Below are positions 9,701-22,719 of a stretch of DNA of 64,000 nucleotides, piece after piece. The notes under the pieces are model-generated. The model was not told the DNA's origin and ran no database searches. It saw only the letters and a list, made by a program, of their open reading frames with translations. The position numbers and the translations under genes are program-made. The number at the start of each line of letters is the position of its first letter. Positions within the stretch are counted from its first letter, which is position 1. The DNA is from Auanema rhodensis. Its lineage: Eukaryota > Nematoda > Chromadorea > Rhabditida > Rhabditidae. The stretch covers positions 6,696,001 through 6,760,000 of the forward strand of contig OZ059896.1 in the NCBI GenBank assembly GCA_964057225.1, given 5' to 3'.

Positions 9701-12252
9701 ATAAACGATCAACTGTCATATTTATATGTTCTTAATTCAAAATTTAATTATTATTTAAAATTATGTTTTTTTACCTTCCAATACTTGATCTAATAGTAAT
9801 GATTGATAATCAAATATAACTAATCCCCAATTCTCCATTCCACCTACCGGGAATGATCGAGCCGCAACAAAATCCATTTTGGGAATTGGGTATGGAACCT
9901 ATAAGCCAAATCTCAATACTCAATCCTTCATTGTAAAGAAATAATTTTAAAAATATTTAATTTTTCCTAAAAGCTTACGGAACCCGGGATGACTAAACCG
10001 TTTCCTATCCAAGTACTTAATCGGGTCCAACATTGTTTGACAGGTCTGATCAGACAGAATGGCATACTTTCAGCTTAGTATGGCCGTAAGCATAAGCTCG
10101 ATGAGCTATGCTGACTATATTGTATTATGAATAATCATACCTCTAATTCATCTTCATGTTTATCAAACATTAATGGTGAAAAATTAGCAGCAAATCTAGC
10201 AGAAAGAAAATCATCGGCATGTGTCCATATAGTAACAGGAATATTTCTATCAGTACGCATTTCAAATGGATGAAATACACCTAAATTATTTTTATTAAAT
10301 TAACTAATTATATGAAATATCAACATACCTACAGCAAAAGCTAATAAATAAATTGACATTGGTGGTGTTTCAAGAAAATAAGTTGTTATAATATCTGATG
10401 GTAAAGCAGATTCTGATGTTTCAACTGATTTTTCCATTGGTGGCATATTAGATAATACAGTATATTTAGCTTCATGTATAACACTTATATTAAATGTTGC
10501 CTTTAATATAAATATAATTATATTAAATATATATATATAAATTATATAAAAACCTTAACACCTGGTTCGTCCCATGAAGGTATGAATGATCTTGCAAGAG
10601 CTGGTTCAAATTTTGTTGTAAAAGAAAGAATTTCTGTTTTATTTCCCTTAAAATATAATTATATTTATAATAAATTTAATAAAATATTACATCATTGATA
10701 TCAGAAAAACATCGAACACCATCAGCACCTTCATCTTCACCACATATTGTTGTATTATATTCAATTATTAAGATATATCTTTAAAAATAAAATTAAAAAA
10801 TAAAATAATTATATAATTATATAAACTTACTGTCCTTTTTGAATTCTTTCTTTTAACATTAAACGAGCTATTTTCTTATTATCTTCACGTTTTAATGTTT
10901 TAGGATATATACGTTTATCTATTAATTATATTATATTATAATTTTTTATTAAAAAAAAATTATATTTTACCATTTTTATATAAACGAACTGATTTCATTT
11001 GAATTTTTGGTCCAATATGAAATAATATTTCATCATCAGTCGAATTACCAAATGATTCAAGGTATATTGTTAAATTTCCTTTTATAACCTTTTCATGTGC
11101 AAACTTTGTGATATCCAACTTGAATTTAAAATCAAATATAAGCTTTAAATATAAAAATTATACCTTTAAATTATAATGAATTGGTAATATATGTAATGGT
11201 AATGGTACTAATAATGAATCATGTAAACCATCTTCAGTTGGGGCATGTAATTCTTCCAAAAATTCATATGGCTCTAATGATGGTGGATAGACATCTTTTA
11301 ACGAAAAATTTTTTTCGACTTTCTCTAACTGAAATAAAATAAAATAATAAATATAATTAAATATATATATATATAGTAATTGATTAGTATAAATAAAATA
11401 TATGTTATATGTTAATATACAAACCGGAATAATTCGTTCTTGAATAAGATTTATCTTAGATTCATGAAACGATGATGATGTTGATGATAACATAGTTGAT
11501 GATGCTGTTGTTATGATGGTTGATGTCTTTATAATTGGTCTTGAAGTTGTTAAATGTATTTTAGTATTTGTAGACAAAGGTGGATATTCAGTAACTATTT
11601 TAGGAATGATAAGTGCATTTCGATAAGTTGTAGCTGATTGATTTGTTGTTATTATATGTGATTCAGATGTCCATATACTAGCCAAATCGAAGATTAACTA
11701 AATTAATTAAAAACTTAAAAAATACAAAGTTTAATAATATTTTAAATGAAACTTTAACTTATTAGTTTTTTTAGTAAAAACAAAAGATTTTAGATAAGCT
11801 TCATCAATAAATATTTGTTATTAAAGCATTATTAGTGTTAAAACAAAAATTAGCAGAATGTGCAAGAATCATTGTTATATGTGTTAATTTATTAATTTAA
11901 TTTTTCTTTTTCTTATATTTCTTTGAATAAACATGAACCTACAGGCTTATTATCAGCTCGTCGTCGAGCATTTTCATCTGAAATCCATTGTCCTATAAGA
12001 AATGCGAGAAAAATGGCAAGTAGAAAGATGGCATTTATCAATAAAACCAAAATACATCGACGAGCATAATCTGGTTTACGACGAGAAGCGGAGGAAAATC
12101 GAGAGCCACCTGAATCTAATAATTCGTTTTTGTCAAAATAAAACAAGATATATGATATAGACATATGTATATATTCAAGTTTTACCTGGTGTTGAGTTGA
12201 GTACTGACCTCAAAGGTTCAGATTCATCCACACAGGATTCACGAAGATGCAT
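6777..12252 (-). CDS. Type II membrane M1 aminopeptidase
   Basis: Zinc aminopeptidase predicted to trim N-terminal residues from peptides outside the cell or in the secretory lumen. Exons, 5' to 3': 12252-12186, 12115-11943, 11697-11425, 11328-11164, 11118-10971, 10918-10831, 10778-10691, 10646-10554, 10500-10329, 10280-10141, 9898-9775, 9730-9649, 9604-9451, 9373-9216, 9165-9013, 8965-8870, 8824-8689, 8635-8471, 8229-8068, 8021-7909, 7855-7652, 7603-7540, 7489-7388, 7335-7180, 7132-6962, 6911-6777. All phases agree, giving 1193 residues. Cytoplasmic tail with SRRK; membrane helix about 43-64; Ser/Thr-rich stalk about 95-165; AR..DEP at 352-362; GGMEN at 488-492; HEIAH at 532-536 with Glu555, the exact HExxH-x18-E spacing; Tyr617, 85 residues after His532. 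An extra Lys/Arg-rich stretch lies at about 713-806. Exon 24 ends at a GC donor. All catalytic residues are kept, so it is probably active. It is longer than typical 900-1000 residue relatives. Confidence 0.93.
9969..9972 (-). terminator. Pol III-type T run after the 5S-like sequence
   Basis: On the minus strand four T residues follow the last base of the 5S-like helix directly (GC then TTTT). This is the minimal RNA polymerase III stop signal and sits where a 5S gene needs it. Confidence 0.5.
9973..10091 (-). rRNA. 5S rRNA-like sequence (possible pseudogene) in an intron
   Basis: The minus strand starts GCTTACGGCCATAC and ends CCGTAAGC. These termini form a perfect 8-bp helix I over 119 nt, the normal 5S length. 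Internal hallmarks include GTCTGATC at the expected place and AAGTACTTGGATAGGAAACGG, which matches the box C promoter region of eukaryotic 5S genes apart from an inserted A. A T-run follows immediately. Helix II pairing is poor, and box A (usually AGCTAAGCAGGG or similar) has diverged, so this may be a dispersed pseudogene. It lies in the same orientation as the host gene inside intron 10 (9899-10140), making that intron 242 nt where most others are 40-110 nt. Confidence 0.75.
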
Positions 12253-13824
12253 ATCTTGATGTTTATTTATAAAATTATATATATATCATTATAGTTACAT
12301 ATATAATTAATATTTAACTAAAATATTATATAATTAATATTAAAATAAATAAAATATAAAGACAATATTAAGAATAATAATAATAATAATAAAATATAAA
12401 ATATGTATGTATATCATAACTATATGAAAAGATTGGCAAAAAGCCTGTTATTCGTTTTGATGTCATTGGATTTTGTTGCTTATGGTCGCTTGTTCAATCT
12501 CTTTGTCTCTCCTCCTATCTCTCAATCTCTTTGTGTACCTCTTTCTACATCCCTCTACTATCCCAAGTAACCTTTTATCTTTAACTATATGTATGTTCTA
12601 ACAGCTATTTTTTCTGTTCATCCATACATCAAACTTCTTAACTTTCAAATCTGATTTTTGTATGTTTTTACTTCTCATATTACCTGGTAAGACAAGAAAT
12701 ATCTTATAAAGAGAGATACACATGACATGTTTTCTTTAAACTTTTCTATTTTTTTCAAACAAAAATAATATAATTACGAATTATAAATATGTATAAATTA
12801 AAAAAAAGTAAGATCAAACTAAGGACATTTAAGAAGAAGATATACTATAGCATATCTTAATTGACATACAACCTTAAGATTAAAGTTAAAACATAAAAAC
12901 AAAAATATATAATATAGATTAAGTAGCAACATGGTTTATAAAGAATATTTAAAATTGAATACAAAAAATTGTATTTGATAGTTATGTTTGGAGGGGATTA
13001 TTAGGTGCAATAGGCAACAGTATGTATGTGTCGGTCAAACATAAGCGGATTACGGTATATATAATATATATAACTTTGTATGTAAATGGTTTTTAATTGG
13101 AAATAGTTAGATGTATGAATATTCACATATTTTGTTGTTAAACATGATGATTGAGCAATTGAGTTCGTGAATGAATGAAAAGAAAAGGACAATTGGAAGA
13201 TTTAAACGGAAAAATTGAAAGTTAACTATGTGAGAATAAGAGTCTGTCGCAATTCTAGAAATAGAAATACATATAGTAATTATCTATATCTAGTCTTTAA
13301 ATTATACTTTTATCTTTTATGTACCGACATATGTAGACTATTACCTCAGTTGGCCTCAGTTACTATTCTCTCCCTCCCTCCCTCTCTCTCTCACTCACTT
13401 TCTCTCTCTCTCATCTGTCCATCTATTCTCTTCTGTTATCTTATTCTTTGAATTTCTCTATTGTCTCTCTCACATGTTACATATCCATTGTTTTCTCATT
13501 GAATGTCTCACCTTGTAATCACCTCATGGAATAACTAGTAGGTAAACTTGTCATTCGTCACAATCAATGATTATTCAATATGATCTATATATCTATTGAT
13601 ATATAAAAGAATATTCTATTAACTATATCATATAAATAAGAAGTTATAATAAAAATATTTAAAAATTGTTTCACATGAACAAGCAAAACAATGTGTTTCT
13701 TACAGATTGTAATGGGAAAAAAAGCTATTGAATGACATTTCATCTTACACTTTTCAATCATTTCAATGAAAAATGTTTTTTGAAAAATTTTGCTAGTAAG
13801 GCATCACCATATGGTTAGCTTCAT

Positions 13825-13828
<4 letters not shown>

Positions 13829-13895
<67 letters not shown>
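13829..13895. repeat. (CT)n microsatellite
   Basis: An uninterrupted dinucleotide CT run of about 66 bp. It generates Ser/Leu open frames that are not genes. Confidence 0.97.
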
Positions 13896-13898
<3 letters not shown>

Positions 13899-16800
13899 TA
13901 AGTATCTATAAATATATTAGTTCAAGTAGTTCATTTTATGTAAAAATTTCGAACAGAAACTTCATCAACCAAACTTTTTTAGCCGTTCAAACGTCATATG
14001 TTGATTCTCCTTAAAACTAGAATATAGCATAGTGAAACCCGAGGTAAAATTTGAAAAGAAAAGTGAAAAGGAAGAGAAGAGGAAAGAGGGAGAAGTTTTT
14101 TCGGGCAAAAAAAGTTTCAAAGCTACTTATATGTAATAATGAAGTTTTAAAGTTTTCAAAAAGTAATATAAAATACAAATTAAAGTTTATAAAAGTTGGT
14201 ATATTATCATTAAATTATTTTTTTAAAGAAATTAAAAAAAAAGAAGAATTTGTCTGATGTTTGACATTTTCATTTTTGTTTAATGAGTCAATCGACAAAA
14301 AACAAAATGATCTTACAATATACTTTTTATGAAAGTTTTCACGTTAGTAAGATCTAAGAAAAAAAAATCAGAAAATCACATTCATACGATGAAAATAGAA
14401 AGAATTCTTCAGATATCTTGAATATCCAAATAATCTGGTGAGATTATTCGTTTAAATGTCATATTTGAAATGAATAGAAGACTTGAAAATTTTAAAATTA
14501 AAATTAAAAATTTATTTTTAATCGTTCAAAACTTTTTTTTTTTAATATTTCTAAGCTATTTTATTGCTTAACTGAAAGATGCTTAGTATTGAATATAATA
14601 TAACGTGAAAGGAGTTACGTGTAAACGTGAAATCATCAAAAATCATTTTTAATCTTTGAAAAGCTTAAATCGGTTGCATTTATTATATTTTAATTTATTT
14701 TATCAGTATTTTATAGTTAAATGGATTAATAATAATAATAAGAAGAAGAAGAAAAAAGAAACAATTGAATGTAAAAAACTTATTATGATTAAGTAAGTAA
14801 TAAAATTCAAATAAATAAAATAACGATATACATATGTATACATGCAATTAAAAAATAATAAGTTTATAGCTCTATATCATGAATTTATAAATAATATACA
14901 TATAACTATATGTATATAGTTATATATATTATAATTAAGATAACATGAATATTTTTCTTAAGAAAGGAAAAGTTATAAGAAGGAAGATATGTATGTGCAC
15001 GTACATACATAACTCGCAGTTGGCACTTGTAAGCTTTATCGTTGAAAACATGTCGTTTTCTTATTACAATACTTATTTGACAGATTATATAGACGATTAG
15101 ATGAAGCATTGAAAGCCGAAATTCATGAAGATTATGGTGATGACGACAAAAAAAAAGAAAATAAAAAGTACATAACATAGAAATAGTTAGATATGTATGT
15201 ACATGTATATGAAGACGAGAAATTCTTTGTAAAAATAAAATGTAAAAAGATAGAAACGAGGGATAGATAGATACATATGTATGTTGTATGTAAGACAAGG
15301 AGATAGAATGGCTATGAGTTAAGGAATTACTTCGTTCAAGTTCTATCGAAATTTCAGGTGAGTTGTTTGAAAAGATGCGATATTCAATGCTGAATAGCCT
15401 TTGAATAGAATATGAGAAAGATGGATCAAGCTCACATATAGAAGGAAGATTGTAAAGACTGGAGAGAAACAAAGAAGAAGCAAGACATAGTGGCAGTGTA
15501 GTGAGTGGAAAAGCATAAGAGAGCAAGATCTAGAAAAGAGGAAAGGTAAAGAATGTGAGAGAGGTAAATACATAAAGAAAAAAAGGAGGGAATAGAGAAT
15601 TATGAAGAGTAGAATAAAGATTTTCATATTTAAAGTATAAAAGGTTAAAGGTGGAGATGTAGAAGGCAATAGGCCTTTTAACCATTCTTATATTTATGTT
15701 TCAAGCTGTTCGAACAATAGAAAAGCATGTGAAACATATTCATTGACTTCAAATCCTCGATTGAACACTAATAACACTACTATATCTTTATATTTTTCTC
15801 TCTTTCTCTCTCTAACTATATGTTTATGTATTTTCATTACTTTCTTTCACTCTAACACTTCAATAAGGTAGTACTATTCAACTTTAAACTTGTTCATTCG
15901 CTCTTAAAGTTCAATACTTTTCAGTTTAATATATTATTTAACTAATAATGACGCAAACTGCAAATAAAAAAAAATTCTGAGATTGTAAAAGAAACACACA
16001 AAATCGCTTTCTTTTTCCAAATTGAATTGGTAAATAGAATGTTACATAGCTTCACATATATCAGATTATAGTTAGTCAACCATCTTCTCATTGCTATATT
16101 CAACTCACGTCTTCACGATCTTTTTCAATTCTATTCTTCTATTTCACATTAGAAAGTCTTTTTCTTGAAGTCAATTGACCTATGGAAATCTTTATTGAAA
16201 CGACTTTGGCTTCTAGATGAACTCTCTCAGGACTTTAAACTAATCTAGGAAGGATTATTAAAACCTAAAGAGGGCGAAGTCAGTTCCAGATGTTCGGCAT
16301 GATATAGCCCATGTCCGATTTTTTCTTTTTTTTTCCGGCAATATTGTTTCCCGTGTAAAGAGAAGAAAATTGTAAAAAAGTAGCCAAAAAAATCTGAGCA
16401 ATGGCTAATAAAACCAAAATTTTCTGAGATTCTAGAGAAATCATGAAAGAAACGATAGAGAGAATATGACAAATACAAGAGAAATAAGAAGACCAGAGAG
16501 ATTTTGAGCATCATGGGATAATGACCCAAAAGATGGCATAAACGAAAACGGCAAATACGGAGAAAATCAAATCAAAATCATTGAATACCTAAGTTTCCGA
16601 ACTGATGTTGACCAACCTAATAAGTTTGCATAGAGTTGAGAAAACGAGAGAGAAAGATAGATAGTTAGAGATGGAAATATGGAAATGCAGTTGGGCCATG
16701 CAAGGAGTTTCTTGGACACAAACGGAGGTCGTGATCATGCTCGTCACTCAATATGGATGTTTTCCGATTGTTCGCATAACCAATTTTTTTGTTAATAAAA

Positions 16801-17270
16801 GGAAATAAATAAAAAAAGTTAATTGTTGTATAATAAATAATTATAAGAAACATTAGTTGTTGATGAAATTAAAAAGAATAGCCTTAGGCAATACACAATG
16901 GAGATCACGCCCACATATGATTTTGAGAACGCACATAGGGAAAGTAACTACAAATCCTAAGAAAAGCTCTGTTTGATGCTATTAGAGTAACAAAACTATT
17001 TTCTAAAATAAACTGTTGATCCATCAGAATTTCTTTTCCATTAAGATAATTTGAGAAAAAAAAAGAAAAGATTATATAAAAGATGAAATATTAATCGGGA
17101 AATGATTAAAGAAAGAAGAATAAAACGTGGATATTTTTAAAGAAAAGCAATGCTTATCGTTCGACTAAGAGATGAGGATGAGACATTTTCGATGAAGAGG
17201 TAAGAACAATAAGATTTTCAAGGTGTCAGATGAAAAGATTGAACACATATGAATGAATGAAAGATACAGA

Positions 17271-17304
<34 letters not shown>
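17271..17304. repeat. (GA)n microsatellite
   Basis: An uninterrupted GA run of about 34 bp inside a longer purine-rich tract (17260-17375). Confidence 0.95.
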
Positions 17305-17310
<6 letters not shown>

Positions 17311-17370
17311 GAAGGAAAGAGAGAGTGAGAGGGAGAGGAAGAAGGAAAGAGAGAGTGAGAGGGAGAGGAA
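17311..17370. repeat. 30-bp purine minisatellite, two copies
   Basis: The 30-bp unit beginning GAAGGAAAGAGAGAGTGAGA occurs at 17311-17340 and again, identical, at 17341-17370. Confidence 0.9.
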
Positions 17371-20300
17371 AATGGGTAATAAGAGAGATGGAACTCATGT
17401 TCTCATGAAAGTATACGTATCTGACAAGGAAAAGACAACACCGTGTTTGAAGATGGCAATGGTAGATAAGATGAGTTAAGTAGATGTCAACAAGGTGACA
17501 ACCATAAAAGAAATAGAAAAAGGAGAAATGAGATCAGCAAGTAAACGTTTAGCCTGTCACATTTCCATTTTTATATTTATTTCAAAAAGACAAGTAAAAG
17601 AAAAAATTTCAGAAGAAATTATGTTAAAACATAATATCTTATAACCTTTGTTATATTATAACTTATTCAAGATATTAATAATATTAAAATTAGAAAAGAG
17701 AATATAAAAAAAAAGAAATTTTTTGATTGAAATAATAAAAACTTTGTGAATTGTTAAAAGTAGTTAGATAAAGAGAAAGAGAAAGAGAGAGAGCGAGGGG
17801 AGAGAGATATATATATAGAGAGAGAGATAGAGAGAGAGAGAGTTTTTTTTTATTCTTCACTATAGATAAAGTATGTGAAAATAGACATCAAAACGAACAC
17901 CATACGAAAGGAAGGCCGGAATAAACCACACATGTTTTGCCAAGTGACTGAGTTTGTAAATTTATGTGAATGTAGTGCAAAAAATTAGTTTTTTTATTCT
18001 TTTCTAAAGGATAGAACTAAAATATAAGAATTTCAATATAAAGAAAATGTCTAGAGCTATTTGTACAAATGGGAATTAAGCGGAAAATTTGATATAAATT
18101 AGTTTTTTTCCGTCTTTTATCCAAAAAAACTTGAAGCTATCCATGATGAAAAAGAACATTCATGATCTGCAGGAACATGTGAGTAAAAGTTACTTGAAAG
18201 CTTTTCATTGGTGAAAATCCGATAAATTGAGATATGTATATAGAGATTTTCTACTCCAATTTCAGAATTTTACATAAGAAGAGGCAATGAGAAGAAGACG
18301 TGAAGTAACATGGTTCTCACTTTTGCAAGGAGAAACCCCCTCATTATCTATATTTGTGGTCATGGGAATATCAAAAGTATAAGGATAGCTGTTCTATTTA
18401 TAGGAAAATAATCAAATAAAAGTTTATAAGAAACCATAAGATGGATTAATATTAATATAAGAAGAAAATAAAAAAAAATATATTTTTATTAATTAAATAA
18501 ATTATTATTAACTATATGAATATAGTTTTATATCAATATATATATATATATATATATATAAATTTATATATACTTAGAGTTTAACTATAATCAGAAAACT
18601 AAAGAAAATATGTAACGATTGAAGTATTTTAATCCTTTTTTTTCTAAAAGTCTCACCCATAATGTTTCAAGTAAATGCACATAGAATAAAGCCTGTCGTT
18701 CATTTGACAAACGAATAATATTACGAAAAGAGGAGACTTAAAAGATGTATGTACGAAGAGACGAAAGAAGATTGGAAGAGAATCAGAAGGAAAGAAGAAA
18801 GAAAGAGATGGATCAGATAAAAAGATTAGAAAATAATATCTAACATGACATTTTTTTTTGCATAAAACTTTTTATTATAACAAATTATTTAAGTTAAATC
18901 CTTTTTTTTATGAAAAAAGAAGTTATTTTGTAAACAAAATATGTATCAAAGTCTATAAAAGAGATGAATTTAGAAAAATTTTTAATTCTGATATCTTTAA
19001 ACTTATACTTCGTTCTACAGGCTTTAAGCCATGAACATGCAAACATCATAACTTATTTAAAATTCCATTGTTTTTCAAATATCCCTTATAAATCTTAATA
19101 GGGAACCATTATTACATAAATAATAACTTCGAATAAGTTTTAAGTTTGCAAAATGTCAAAAGAAATTTCAAAAAAAAAAGTAGAAATGGTTTTGTAACGC
19201 TTTTTGCAAACTGACTAAGTCTATATATAAACTTTAATTTTATATTTATAAATATACAGTCACGAACATGAAACAAGAAAAATAAAAATAGTTCAAATCT
19301 TCAACTAAAATATCAAAAAAAAAAATTAAAAATAGAAGTTCATTTCACTTAGTTTTAAGCTAAAACTTTTTAGACAAAGCTTACATGAACATGAATGTTG
19401 AAGATATACATAGTAGAGTAAAACATGATTTAACAAACAAATGCTATATGTCTCATATTCACATAATTAGAAGAAAATCTATTTAATTAAAGATTTCTAA
19501 TTAATATTATATATATATAGTATATATAAAACTTTATTTTAGTTTAATATGTATTTCATTTTTGTTGTTGATTGAGAATTAACAAAAAAACATAATTATA
19601 TGTTATTCAAGTTTAATAACGTTTATAATTATCATTTAAAACTTCATTTAAAATTATTTTTCAAAAAATTATGATGAGGAATAGCTTATTTAAACAAATG
19701 TTTCAAGTTGTTTATTATTATGAATCAACTTTTCAAATAATTTTGAAAAGTAATGAACTAAGATTGAAGATGTTTATTTACTCGTATAACTTGAAAACTG
19801 TGTTTTATCTCTACTTATCTTTATTTTAATATTTTAATTATTATTTATCTATTTATAATATTTATTGTATTATAAATAATTATTAATTAAATATAATTTT
19901 AACTAAATGTTCAGTTATGTTTACTGACATCGAAAGATGTTCCTCTATAAGAGGGCTCTTTAGTTCTTCACTTAAACAATCCGTTACATTGATTTATTGA
20001 ACTGATTGACTACTGTTGAGTTCACTCATTTCTTTTTAATTTTTAAACTTTATTGATGCAACTTTACTTTATTTAAAACTTTAATATTTAATTATATTTT
20101 TACATATGAATAGAATAAACATTTCTTTCTCTCTTAACTTTTAAACAAAAAGAAAAGAAACTTTGAAATCTTCTCAAAATTCTTTTTGTGTAATGTTTAT
20201 TACTTTCAAAATCTATATAAAAGATTCATGTTGAAAACTTCAAAAAGTTTGTTTTTGAATGGATATATATGCATAGACATATAGAAATAGTTATTTTCTA

Positions 20301-20710
20301 CTAAATTAGAAGTTATATTAACTATAAATAATAATAAATATTATTTATTTTTATATTTACATACAGTATTTATTAGATTTTATTGTATTCACAATCTCAT
20401 TATTTTAATAATTATTCTTTTTTTTATGAGTAAGACACTAAGTAATAGGATTGAAGTTTAAAAAATTTATAGCATCTGTCATCAATTTTCATCCAAGTTT
20501 TTCATCTTTATAACTTTTTTTTTATTTATATTAACTATAAAAAAATATTATATTATTAGATATTCTATATACTGAACTGTTTCTTCAATTTATTCTCAAT
20601 CGATTTAGATATTGAAGAGTAAATTTCAATGAATTATGTACTAAATATTCTTCTTTAAATTCTGTTCCTTCTAATTGGCTATATCTACACCCAACTACCT
20701 CCTAACTCTA

Positions 20711-20797
20711 ATCTATGCTGTTTTGAATGGAGCCTATTGGAAAAGCATGTTAGAAATATCAGATTCATTTCAGAACAACATCTGATTAAGCATAGAT
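20711..20797. other. Nested inverted repeat
   Basis: ATCTATGCT (20711-20719) pairs perfectly with AGCATAGAT (20789-20797). Inside it ATCAGAT (20758-20764) pairs with ATCTGAT (20780-20786), and only two bases separate the inner and outer right arms. The result could be a folded RNA or cruciform. No known RNA family was recognised, and chance is possible in sequence of this composition. Confidence 0.3.
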
Positions 20798-22719
20798 ATT
20801 CAATCTTATTTTGATTTTCATTGTATTTTATCTAATGAATCAATCATTTTCATACTTTATATTCTTAATTATATTATATATTCTTTGATAATTTAGTTTT
20901 TTTTTAATCTTTTGAATAGTAAGTACAAATCAATTATTCATACATATATATGTGTTTATAATAATTATTATTCATATATAGAATTTATTTTTATTTTTAA
21001 ATATTAAAATATTTGTTTTTAGGTTTATCCAATATATACTAAATTTACTTTTTATTTCTTTTTTTGAACTTCGAATTACATAATTTATTTTCTCCCCCCC
21101 CCCCTTTTTTTTACCCCAAAGAGTATTTTTAGCATTTTTTCATAAAGATTTTACTAGATTATCTAATTGAGTCTTAAATCTATTCGTGGGAATAACACCA
21201 TCAGACGTTTCACTTAATACTTAAAAGAAGTCAGACTGGATTACAAGATGTAAGATTATGCTTAAGGTCATGTCATTCATAATTGCCTGACCTTTCTAAC
21301 AATTCTTTCTTACTATTTCTGTTATCTTGTAAACTATTTTTAAATATTGAAATGCTTTTTCATGAATTTTCATGTCATATCAATACCTTTTACGATATCA
21401 TACCTTAGCTTACGAATCTGTCCATCAAATTCATCCCTTACTCTTGACAACTGACTACTTCCTCCCATATCCTGCCGCTTAGGCTCTTCCATCTCCCTTT
21501 CTCTTTGCTCATTTCGTCCAAGCCCACCCTTTCTAACTATTTCTCTTTTTCCCTCTCTTTCTCTCTCTTTCTCTTTATTTATCAAATTTGTTTTCGTTCT
21601 CTCAGTCTCTCCTTTCTTCTTCCGTTCTCTTCACAGCTTTTATCTTCTTTATATACACTAAACATTCAGTATAATCTAGAAATATCTATGTGTTGTAATT
21701 AAGGAAGAAAGTAGTAAGATAGGAGATCCACGTGCTTTATTTCTATCAATCTGATGTGAATCTGATTGGCTGTAATGTTACGCACAACAGAATATGCATA
21801 AGAACTTTTGTTCGATTTCATTGTCAACAGACAATTCGTGTGTTCTTCCTGTGTCTACTCAGGTTTTCTACTTCACTTCCAACTTGCCTTAGTGTTCGTT
21901 CACTGGAATTTTGAATATTTTTGAAGCTTTTGTTCAAAGTTATGTGCAATGCTTTTCTTCTCTGATAGTATAATCCACTCTATGCTGGTGGCTATAAGAT
22001 GAGCCATGAGGTTCTAGGTCGTTCAGCCTATTCACGACTGTCAATCACATCATCTGAGCACTAAATGACCTTTGTGTTCTAATTTCATTACATAATCAAA
22101 CGGTACATATGGCATAAGCCCTGCCTCTTCCGCCTAAAAAACAGCCTTAATCTCTCTCACTCTTCCTCTTTCTTTCTGAAGATTTTCTTCGTCTACTTCT
22201 TTTCCTCATCACCAAATCATCATCGTCATGCTCATCATTGGCGGCTTCATATTACAAACATCTGTCACATAGAGATGTTCAAGTTCATGATGCCAATGAT
22301 TGCTTATGAACACTTCCGACGTCATTGCTTTCTCCTCTGTATCGTTCCGAAATCATTGACCTTAAAGAAGATTTGATTAGAATATGTATTAGATATTCTC
22401 ATAATCATCGTAATCTTAACCTTAGACGCCTGCTTCAGACTTTTGAATCTAGTATTAAGCTTCATAAGTCATCATCATCTCATTTAATCATTTCGAAATA
22501 CGAAAATCATAGAACATAAGCTATTTCTTTCATTCTTTTCTCAATGAAATGCTTCTTTATGTTTCATTTCAATTTCATTTATGTATATAACTAGCTTGAT
22601 TTCATCTTTGCATGTCATTATTTCTAAATATAATATTTATATTTTCAGCCAAAATATTCATTTAATATTTGATTTAAATTGAATGTAGTCTAATTGTGTC
22701 ATTCAAAAAAAACATCATT

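Larger units (their letters stand above)
12253..22719. other. 10.5-kb intergenic spacer, low complexity, no supported gene
   Basis: This spacer separates the divergently transcribed aminopeptidase and ENPP-like genes. It is dominated by AT-rich DNA with CT/GA microsatellites. No frame shows a family motif. The most gene-like piece is a minus-strand frame near 21585-21415, where an Arg/Glu-rich segment ends at QIRKLR followed by a GTATGA donor; it could be an exon, but no partner exon was found. A plus-strand frame at 22325-22519 just upstream of the ENPP-like gene is somewhat GC-richer, but its product is not recognised. A nested inverted repeat lies at 20711-20797. Confidence 0.5.

Noticed and set aside
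16245-16853. Minus-strand frames at 16245-16529 and 16665-16853, and a plus-strand GGRDHARH segment near 16724
   Set aside because: The short segment vaguely recalls exostosin-type motifs, but it spans about 35 residues, has no neighbouring exons and ends in AT-rich frame noise.
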